Positions 1 through 7,122 of a DNA stretch of 7,122 nucleotides are shown one piece after another. The notes beneath the pieces were generated by a model that was given only the letters and a program-made list of their open reading frames with translations, searched no databases and was not told the origin of the DNA. The stretch's first letter is position 1. Each line of letters opens with the position of its first letter. The DNA lies in NCBI GenBank assembly GCA_041488375.1, contig JBGPPD010000159.1, positions 1-7,122 of the forward strand, given 5' to 3'. Position numbers and translations under genes: made by a program. Origin of the DNA: JAABQT01 sp041488375. GTDB taxonomy: Bacteria > Pseudomonadota > Gammaproteobacteria > Burkholderiales > SG8-39.

Positions 1-1
1 C

Positions 2-256
2 GCGCCGATCGCGCGCCCGCGCGACCTGTTCGACGATCCGCACCTCAACGCCGGCGGCATGCTCGAGATCAAGGACCCGCGCGGCACGACGTTCAAGGTG
101 CCCGGCCTGCCGCTGGAGCTGGGCGGCGAGCGCCTGCCCCTGCGCAACCAGCCGCCGGTGGTATCGGAAAACGTTCGCGAGCTGCTGGCCTCGCTCGGCT
201 ACGCGCCCGCGCGCATCGACGCGCTGATCGCGGACCAGGTGGTGGCCGCGCCCTAG
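2..256 (+). CDS. CaiB/BaiF family (class III) CoA-transferase, C-terminal fragment
   Basis: Only the last 84 codons are present; the frame is open from base 2, so the gene begins before the window. The visible residues contain the family's late signature: DLFDDPHL near the start, then an ILE/LYS-rich 'I-K-D-P-R-G' segment, a 'P-G-L-P-L' turn, and a tail with 'ENVRELLASLGY' followed by an 'IDALIADQVV' helix. Such proteins move CoA between carboxylic acids as homodimers in the cytoplasm; the catalytic Asp lies upstream, outside the window. The substrate cannot be told from this fragment. The ATG at 59 is internal and not a start. The TAG stop (254-256) overlaps the stop of the convergent minus-strand gene. 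Family assignment is fairly secure, specificity unknown. Confidence 0.85.
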   Translation, partial: APIARPRDLFDDPHLNAGGMLEIKDPRGTTFKVPGLPLELGGERLPLRNQPPVVSENVRELLASLGYAPARIDALIADQVVAAP

Positions 257-276
257 CGCTTGAGCAGCGCGTCGAT
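215..276. repeat. Inverted repeat spanning the two convergent stop codons; possible bidirectional 3'-end hairpin
   Basis: Bases 215-226 (ATCGACGCGCTG) are perfectly complementary to 265-276 (CAGCGCGTCGAT), and two more pairs follow a single mismatch (228-229 with 262-263). The loop contains both stop codons and a smaller nested stem (229-233 with 246-250). Both arms are coding: the left arm encodes Ile-Asp-Ala-Leu of the CoA-transferase, and the right arm encodes Ile-Asp-Ala-Leu of the GlcG-like protein on the other strand. No T-run follows on either strand, so this is not a classical intrinsic terminator. A role in ending or protecting both transcripts is inference. Confidence 0.45.
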
Positions 277-656
277 TCCCGCCTGCGCGATTCTCTCGTC
301 CTCGTGCGACTGCACCCCCGAAACGCCCACCGCGCCCACGCAGCTGCCCTCGACCAGGATCGGCACGCCGCCCTGCACCGGAAGGACGCCGGGCATCTTC
401 AGCAACGCCGTGCGTCCCTGCTTGATCCTCTCCTCCCACACCCCGCTGTTGCGGCGCGTGACGGCCGCAGTGCGCGCCTTCTCCACGCTGATGGCCGCGC
501 TTCCCGGGCTGGCGCCGTCCATGCGCGCGAAATGCAGCAGGTGGCCGCCGTCGTCCAGGATCGCCACCGCCACGATCCACTTGTTGCGCCGCGCCTCCGC
601 CAGCGCCGCCGCGGCGATGGTCTCGCAATCCGCGAGCGTCAGTTCCTGCCGTGTCT

Positions 657-660
<4 letters not shown>
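253..660 (-). CDS. GlcG/HbpS-family (PduO C-terminal-like, former DUF336) heme-binding-type protein
   Basis: This 135-residue protein has the usual length and pattern of the family: an N-terminal helix (about 6-25, 'LADCETIAAAALAEAR'), a strand pair with 'VAVAILDDGGHLLHFARMDGA' (30-50), a helix starting 'SVEKARTAAV', a 'GGVPI' turn at 97-101, and the conserved end 'GAVGVSG' (109-115) followed by 'EDERIAQAG'. Relatives include GlcG of glycolate operons, the heme-binding HbpS and the C-terminal domain of PduO; the molecular role is mostly unsettled. No signal peptide is visible, so it is probably cytoplasmic. The ATG at 660 is chosen because it overlaps the prpE stop in ATGA and has an AGG seven bases upstream. 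It is the last gene of the operon and its TAG overlaps the convergent gene. A function in propionate metabolism is only suggested by position. Confidence 0.85.
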
Positions 661-2545
<1,885 letters not shown>

Positions 2546-2549
<4 letters not shown>

Positions 2550-3541
2550 GCGTTCAAGTCCACCACCACGCGCCGCGTCACCTTGGCATGGATGAAATCG
2601 TCGAACACGTCGGGCAGGCTCGCGAACGGCACGGTGCGCGCCATTTCCTTGAGCATCGGCGGGCGCATGTCGGTGGCCAGGCGCTGCCACACCTGGCGCT
2701 CGAGCTCGGGCGACGGCGCATCGGTGGAATTGATGCCGAGCAGGCTCACGCCGCGCAGGATATACGGCAGCACTGTGGCGTTGAGGTTGGGGCTCGCCGC
2801 CAGGCCGATGGAGGCGATGACGCCGTTGAATTTCATGGTGCTCGCCATCCAGGCCAGCACCTCGCCGCCGAGGTTGTCCACCGCACCGGCCCAGGTCGCC
2901 TTGTCGAGCGGCTTCATCTTGGTGAAGTCGATGCTCTGGCGCAGCAGAATCTCCTTTGCCCCCAGCTTTCTCAGCCAGTCGGACTCGCTTTCCTTGCCGG
3001 TCATCGCCGTCACCGCATAGCCCAGCTTCGCCAGCGCGGCGAGCGCGATCGAGCCTACGCCTCCGGTCGCGCCGTCGACCACCACCGGACCGTTGGCCGG
3101 TTTGAGGCCGTTCAGTTCCATCTTCACGATGGCGAGGCCGGCCGTGTAGCCCGCCGTGCCGAAAGCCATCGCGTCCCACAACGTCATGCCCTTGGGCAGC
3201 TTCACCGCCCAGGCCGCGGGGATGCGCGCGTACTCCGCGTAGCCGCCGTGGTGCTTGACGCCGAGCAGGTGGCCCACCGCCAGGACGGCGTCGCCTTTGG
3301 CAAAGCGCGTGTCGCTCGAGGAAACGACCGTGCCGGCCAGATCGATGCCACCGACGCACGCGGGACGCAGCAGGATCCGCCCTTTGCCGGTGGCCGCCAG
3401 CGCGTCCTTGTAGTTCACGTCCGAATAGGCGACGCGTACCACCAGCTCGCCGGGATCGAGCTGCTCCAGCGCCATGTCCGTCCAGGCGCACTGGACTCCC
3501 TTTTCCTTCTGGGTGATGAGGTAGGCCTTGAATTTTTCCAT
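2546..3541 (-). CDS. acuI: Acrylyl-CoA reductase (NADPH), YhdH/AcuI-type MDR oxidoreductase
   Basis: This 331-residue zinc-free medium-chain dehydrogenase/reductase is expected to reduce acrylyl-CoA to propionyl-CoA with NADPH in the cytoplasm, clearing toxic acrylyl-CoA. Visible marks are the N-terminal 'FKAYLI' strand, 'YSDVNYKDALAATGKG' (39-54), 'GIDLAGTV' (65-72), 'FGTAGYTAG' (127-135), the Rossmann motif DGATGGVGS (156-164), 'GKESESDWLRKLGA' (182-195), 'WAGAVDNLGG' (217-226) and the late 'LPYILRGVSLLGINS' (258-272), which resemble E. coli YhdH closely. Length is normal for the family (about 325-330). The start at 3541 fits homologues, but an in-frame ATG at 3568, one base after the exonuclease stop, would add nine residues; neither has a strong Shine-Dalgarno. 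It overlaps prpE by 4 bases, linking the ligase and the reductase. Older annotations would call it a quinone oxidoreductase. Confidence 0.92.
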
Positions 3542-3569
3542 GGCGGTGGTCCGGACTTGGGCGGCCATT

Positions 3570-4196
3570 CTAGCCAAGCCAGCGCCGTGCGCGCTCGGCG
3601 GCGTAAAGTTCCCGCACGGCAGCCAGTCCCTGGCGCTCGCCTTCCGCCAGCAGCACCAGCAGCAGCTGGGCGGTGGCGTAGGCGTCTGCCAGCGCGTCAT
3701 GCCGTGCCGGATTCCTGATGTTGAAGACCGCGAGCCATTCATCCAGCGACTGGCAGGACGCCGCTTGGGCGGGACACAGGGCCGGGGCGAGCTGCGCCAG
3801 GTCGAGCCAACGCTTTTTCCATGACGGCTCGGCGCGCTCCAGCAGCGCCCGGTCGAACGGGGCATGGAAGGCCACCGGCAGCCCGTCGGCCGCGTAGCGC
3901 ACGAAATCGGCCATCGCCTCGGCCCCGTCGCGCCCGCCCAGCTGCGCCTCGGCGCCGATGCCGTGCACCAGGATGTTGGCTGCCGCGCTGGCGCGCGCCT
4001 GGCGCAGCACGGCGCAGAAACTGTCTGCGTGATGGATGCGGCCGCCCCGCACCGCAACGGCCCCGATGGACAGCAGGCGGTCCCGCTTCGGATCCAGCCC
4101 GCTGGATTCGCAGTCCACCACCACCCAACGCACGGCCCGCGGCGGCACCGCATCCGCGTCGCCGCGCCGGCCCAGCCAGCGCGCCAGGGCGCGCAT
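3570..4196 (-). CDS. DEDDh-type 3'-5' exonuclease, DnaQ/Pol III epsilon-like
   Basis: This is a 208-residue RNase T/DnaQ-fold exonuclease. All five catalytic residues can be seen: Asp28 and Glu30 in 'VVVDCESSGLDP' (ExoI), Asp115 in 'FHAPFDRALL' (ExoII), and His166 plus Asp171 in 'RHDALADAYATAQLLL' (ExoIII). 'LLSIGAVAVRGG' (41-52) is the usual strand after ExoI. It should hydrolyse single-stranded DNA, RNA or short oligonucleotides from the 3' end using two metal ions; the real substrate is unknown. It is too short and too divergent to be the replicative epsilon subunit and lacks the polymerase-binding tail. The ATG at 4196 overlaps the DUF294 stop in TGATG, and no strong ribosome site precedes it, so translation probably depends on coupling. 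As I recall, this exonuclease often accompanies DUF294 proteins in proteobacteria, which suggests a joint task. Confidence 0.9.
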   Translation of the reverse strand: MRALARWLGRRGDADAVPPRAVRWVVVDCESSGLDPKRDRLLSIGAVAVRGGRIHHADSFCAVLRQARASAAANILVHGIGAEAQLGGRDGAEAMADFVRYAADGLPVAFHAPFDRALLERAEPSWKKRWLDLAQLAPALCPAQAASCQSLDEWLAVFNIRNPARHDALADAYATAQLLLVLLAEGERQGLAAVRELYAAERARRWLG

Positions 4197-6067
4197 CAAA
4201 GCAGGTAATCCAGCTTGAGCCGCTCCTGCAGGACGTTCGCCTGGCGGAACGCCGCTTTCAGGATCCGGCGGTCGATGGCGTTGAGCTGCTCCGGGTCGAT
4301 GCGGTTCTCCGCGCCCGGGGCGACGCCGGATTCCAGGTACTGGCGGCGCAGGCGCAGCGTCTGGATGTAATGGAAGGCGCCGACCAGCGCCTGCGCCTCG
4401 CCTTGCGGGAGTGCGCCCACCGCGGACGCAGCACGCAAGCGCGCAGCGGTCGAAGTCGCCGGCAGGCCGTGGGCCAGTGCCAGCAGCCGCGCCCCGTCGA
4501 CGATCGGGCGGGTGCCGTAACCCTTGAGGTCGAGCGTGCCCGGGAACGCGCCGGCATCGTCGGTCGCGAAATCCCGCAGCAGGCCGAGAGGCGGCCTCGC
4601 GCGCAGCGCGTTCTCCGCCATGGCGCGTCGGAACGCGGCATTGCCCGCTGCCGTCTGCAGCACGTAGTCGCGCAGTTCCCCCGCCAGCCTCGCATCGCCC
4701 GCCAGCGCCCGGAAATCGAAGAAGATGCTGGCGTTGAGCAAGGCTTGGGGTTCGGGAGCGCGCATCCAGCCCGCGAACACGTCGCGCCATTCCTCCGGCG
4801 TGAGGCACCATTTCGGGTTGCGCGCCATGATTTCGCCCTTGCAAAGCGGGAAAGCGCAGGCATCCAGCGCAAGGTTGACTTCGCCGGCAAACGCCAGGAA
4901 GCGCGCGCGCGCGGCCTCCACGTCGCCTGCCGCCGAGAAGATCAGGGCATTGTCCTGGTCGGTAGCCAGCGTCTGCTCGAGGCGCCCTTCGCTGCCCAGC
5001 GCCAGCCAGCACCATTCGCCCGTCAGCCGGTGCTTCGGCGCCACCAACTCGATGACGCGCTGTGCGATGCTGTCGTTCAGGGCGCTGGTCATCTGCGTCA
5101 GCTGCTCGGCCGCCACGCCCTGCGCGAGCAGTGCGCCACCCAGGGCGCGCACGTCCGCCGCGGCCGCGGCCAGTTGCGGCACGCCCGCCGAGGCCTGTAC
5201 ACGCTCGACGATGCGCCTGAGGCTGGTGCGCTGCATGCCGAACAGGTCGCGCTCCGAAACCACGCCGGCGAGGCGGCCGTCGCGCGTCACTACCACGTGG
5301 CGGATGCCGTGGCGCACCATCGCCAGCGCGGCATCCACCACCGGCGCCTCCTGTTCCAGCGCGATCACGTTGGCGGACATCAGGCTGGAGATCGGCGCGG
5401 CGATGTCGGCCTGCGGCAGCGCGACGCGATTCAGCACGTCGAGGTGCGTGAAGATGCCTTTCGGCACCCCGGATTCCGCCACCACCATGGAGCCGATCCG
5501 AAGGTCGTGCATCTGCTGCAGGACCTCGCGCACGGGAGTCTGTGGCGCGCAGGACACCGGCGGCCGCGATATGACTTCGCGCAGCGGCCGCAGCATGCTG
5601 CCGGTCACGCCTTCGCTGGCATCCGATCTCAGGGCGCGATGCGACTGTTCCACCAGCATCGCCAGGTGGCTGGTACAGAAGGCGCGGAAACGCGCGCTGC
5701 GCTCCATCAGCTTGCGGAAATCCTCCGCCGGCAGCTCCCAGCAGAAGCTGTCCTCGTCCGCCTTGTAGGTATAGACGGTGGCGCGCCCGCCCAGCAGCGC
5801 GCCCAGCGGGAAGCACTCGCCCGCGCCCATCACCACGTCCACCGCCCCGGGCAGGGCGCCCGCCGTGCCGCCGCGCACGCGTCCCTGCTTGAGGATGTGC
5901 AGGCGCTGCACTACCCCGCCCGCGGGCGCCACGATGGTCGCGCCGCGAGGGTAGTACGCCAGCTGCAGGCGAGCGGCGAGGAATTGCAGCGACTTCGACC
6001 CCATCTGGTCGAACGGCGGGTAGGCCCTGAGCGCCTCGGCGGTCGCGCCCTCGATTGACGCCGACAT
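4196..6067 (-). CDS. cNMP-binding / tandem CBS / DUF294 nucleotidyltransferase-like protein
   Basis: This 623-residue multidomain regulator is probably cytoplasmic (no signal peptide or membrane helix). Domains in order: a cyclic-nucleotide-binding-like domain (about 15-130, with 'GECFPLGALLGGRATVY' at 83-99), CBS 1 (about 160-215, 'MHDLRIGSMVVAE'), CBS 2 (about 225-280, 'HGIRHVVVTRDGRLAGVVSE' then RDLF), a DUF294 nucleotidyltransferase-like domain (about 290-420) and a helical DUF294_C substrate-binding-type domain (about 450-620). The transferase signature is intact: Gly358-Ser359 in 'LALGSEGRLEQT', and Asp370 and Asp372 in 'TDQDNALIF', as in GlnD/KNT-type enzymes; 'CKGEIMARNP' (409-418) follows. 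The effector-binding cassette of the first domain lacks the usual Glu (Leu88 instead) but keeps Arg95. Nucleotide sensing by CBS and transfer of a nucleotide to an unknown target are inferred from the folds. The start at 6067 is supported by an AAGGG six bases upstream. Confidence 0.9.
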   Translation of the reverse strand: MSASIEGATAEALRAYPPFDQMGSKSLQFLAARLQLAYYPRGATIVAPAGGVVQRLHILKQGRVRGGTAGALPGAVDVVMGAGECFPLGALLGGRATVYTYKADEDSFCWELPAEDFRKLMERSARFRAFCTSHLAMLVEQSHRALRSDASEGVTGSMLRPLREVISRPPVSCAPQTPVREVLQQMHDLRIGSMVVAESGVPKGIFTHLDVLNRVALPQADIAAPISSLMSANVIALEQEAPVVDAALAMVRHGIRHVVVTRDGRLAGVVSERDLFGMQRTSLRRIVERVQASAGVPQLAAAAADVRALGGALLAQGVAAEQLTQMTSALNDSIAQRVIELVAPKHRLTGEWCWLALGSEGRLEQTLATDQDNALIFSAAGDVEAARARFLAFAGEVNLALDACAFPLCKGEIMARNPKWCLTPEEWRDVFAGWMRAPEPQALLNASIFFDFRALAGDARLAGELRDYVLQTAAGNAAFRRAMAENALRARPPLGLLRDFATDDAGAFPGTLDLKGYGTRPIVDGARLLALAHGLPATSTAARLRAASAVGALPQGEAQALVGAFHYIQTLRLRRQYLESGVAPGAENRIDPEQLNAIDRRILKAAFRQANVLQERLKLDYLL

Positions 6068-6073
6068 GCTGTT

Positions 6074-6083
6074 CCCTTACCTC
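6074..6083 (-). promoter_or_regulatory. Ribosome binding site of the DUF294 gene, overlapping the zapE stop codon
   Basis: On the minus strand GAGG (6083-6080) and AAGGG (6078-6074) lie just before the ATG at 6067, the latter with a 6-base spacer. The zapE stop TAA (6079-6077) sits inside this purine-rich stretch. It is the clearest Shine-Dalgarno in the window and fixes the DUF294 start; terminating zapE ribosomes would be delivered directly onto it. Confidence 0.75.
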
Positions 6084-7122
6084 TGCGTTCGCTGCGCCTG
6101 CAGATACGCGGCCGATTGCATCTCGTGCAGCCGGCTCACGGTACGCTGGAATTCGGCGCTGTGCTCGCCCTCGGTGAACAGCTCTTCGGGCTGCGCCTCG
6201 GCTCCGACCGCGAGCTTCACCCGGTCATCGTAGAACACATCCACCAGCCAGGTGAAGCGCCGCGCCGCGTCGGCGTGCTTGCGCGACATGCGCGGCACCC
6301 CCGACAGGATGACGGTGTGGAATCGTCTGGCCAGGTCCACGTAGTCGGTGTAGGAGCGCGCCCCCGCGCACAGGACGGCGAAATCGAACCAGACCAGCCC
6401 GCCCGCGCGCTTGCGATAGGGGATTTTCCGGCCCTCGACGTCGAGCGGCTGCTTTTCCTCCTCGACGTCCTTCAGCTCGCCGAAGATGCGCTCCAGCGCC
6501 GCCTCGGCGCCCGCGCCGGCGTGGTAGACCTGCAGCTTCTGCATTTTCAGGCGCCGGTAATCGGTGCCGTTGTCCACCTCCAGCACGTCCAGCCGCTGCT
6601 TGAGTAGCTCGATCGCCGGCAGGAAGCGCTCGCGCTGCAAGCCGTTCGGGTAGAGCTGGTCGGGATGGTAGTTGCTGGTCATGACGAACTGCACGCCGCG
6701 CGCCATCGCCTGCTCCAGGTAGCGGCCGAGGATCATGGCATCGGCGATGTCGGAGACGTGGAACTCGTCGAAGCAGATGAGGCGATAGCGCCGGGCGGTG
6801 CGCTCGGCCGCCGCGGCGATCGGGTCCTCGGTGCCCTTGAGCTGGTCGAGCTCGCGATGGATCTCGCGCATGAAGTGGTGAAAATGCACGCGGCGCTTGC
6901 GCACCAGCGGCACGCAAAGGTAGAACGCGTCCATCAGGAAGCTCTTGCCGCGGCCGACGCTGCCCCACAGGTACACGCCCCTGGGCAAGGCGGGCTTGAC
7001 CAGCAGGCGCTTGAGCGAATTCGAGCGGCGCGCCTTGTAGGCGCTCCATTCCTCGTACAGCCGCTGCAGGCGCTCCACCGCGCGCCACTGCGCCGGGTCG
7101 GAGACGAAGCCGCGGCTCGCCA
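6077..7122 (-). CDS. zapE: Cell division protein ZapE, AFG1-like AAA+ ATPase (N-terminus cut by window edge)
   Basis: The last 347 codons are visible; the frame is open to the window edge and begins with 'SRGFVSDPAQWRAVERLQRL', the typical early ZapE/AFG1 region, so roughly 10-25 residues are missing (E. coli ZapE is about 375). Numbering from the first visible full codon: Walker A GSVGRGKS at 53-60, Walker B 'LICFDEF' with Asp118-Glu119, the sensor region 'TSNYHPDQLYPNGLQRERF' at 148-166 with Asn150, and the C-terminal AFG1 block 'LSGVPRMSRKHADAARRF' followed by 'TWLVDVFYDDRVKL'. ZapE is known as an ATPase that interacts with FtsZ at the constricting Z-ring, and AFG1 relatives act in mitochondrial protein quality control. 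The GTG at 7078 is an internal valine codon. It ends 9 bases before the DUF294 start, so it is probably the operon's upstream gene or a read-through donor. Confidence 0.94.
   Translation of the reverse strand, partial: ASRGFVSDPAQWRAVERLQRLYEEWSAYKARRSNSLKRLLVKPALPRGVYLWGSVGRGKSFLMDAFYLCVPLVRKRRVHFHHFMREIHRELDQLKGTEDPIAAAAERTARRYRLICFDEFHVSDIADAMILGRYLEQAMARGVQFVMTSNYHPDQLYPNGLQRERFLPAIELLKQRLDVLEVDNGTDYRRLKMQKLQVYHAGAGAEAALERIFGELKDVEEEKQPLDVEGRKIPYRKRAGGLVWFDFAVLCAGARSYTDYVDLARRFHTVILSGVPRMSRKHADAARRFTWLVDVFYDDRVKLAVGAEAQPEELFTEGEHSAEFQRTVSRLHEMQSAAYLQAQRTQR

Noticed and set aside
59..256. A separate 65-residue gene on the + strand
   Set aside because: Family-typical residues (DLFDDPHL) lie in frame before the ATG at 59, so it is the end of a longer CoA-transferase gene.
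3570..5816. A 748-residue frame that would extend the exonuclease upstream through the DUF294 gene
   Set aside because: The extra part is out of frame with the DUF294 protein and is compositionally random; the exonuclease begins naturally at the TGATG overlap at 4196.
3821..6058. A 745-codon open frame on the + strand, antisense to the DUF294 and exonuclease genes
   Set aside because: The product is low-complexity, Arg/Ala/His-rich and without motifs; the opposite strand has clear catalytic motifs over the whole length.

Overview
The window is a compact, GC-rich stretch (roughly two-thirds G+C by eye) of a bacterial chromosome. A ZapE/AFG1-type ATPase, a cNMP-CBS-DUF294 protein with a DEDDh exonuclease, and PrpE/AcuI propionate genes suggest a proteobacterium, most likely a betaproteobacterium. 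The taxon is inferred from gene content and codon bias and is not proven.

Layout. On the + strand only the 3' end of a CaiB/BaiF-type CoA-transferase gene is present (2-256). Everything else is on the minus strand and reads from right to left as one tight gene train: zapE (5' end cut off by the window edge, ends 6077), a 623-residue cNMP-CBS-DUF294 protein (6067-4196), a 208-residue DEDDh 3'-5' exonuclease (4196-3570), acuI acrylyl-CoA reductase (3541-2546), prpE propionate-CoA ligase (2549-657) and a small GlcG/HbpS-family protein (660-253). Junctions are a 9-nt gap, a 1-nt overlap (TGATG), a 28-nt gap and two 4-nt overlaps (ATGA). This points to one cotranscribed, translationally coupled operon whose promoter lies outside the window, upstream of zapE. 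The last gene and the CoA-transferase gene meet tail to tail, with their stop codons overlapping in a shared CTAG.

How the genes may work together. PrpE activates propionate (possibly also acrylate or 3-hydroxypropionate) to the CoA thioester with ATP-to-AMP cleavage. AcuI reduces acrylyl-CoA to propionyl-CoA with NADPH. Side by side they supply two of the three activities of the fused propionyl-CoA synthase of the 3-hydroxypropionate cycle; the enoyl-CoA hydratase is absent here. The DUF294 protein combines a cyclic-nucleotide-like domain, two CBS domains and an intact nucleotidyltransferase signature, and is coupled to an intact exonuclease. This looks like a nucleotide-sensing regulatory pair of unknown target placed directly upstream of an AMP-producing acyl-CoA ligase. 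ZapE is a cell-division-associated ATPase with no obvious metabolic link.

There is no intergenic region longer than 28 bases, and I see no tRNA, rRNA, CRISPR array, insertion sequence or phage feature. The genes are recognisable families. The less explored parts are the DUF294-exonuclease pair in this setting and the convergent overlapping 3' ends.
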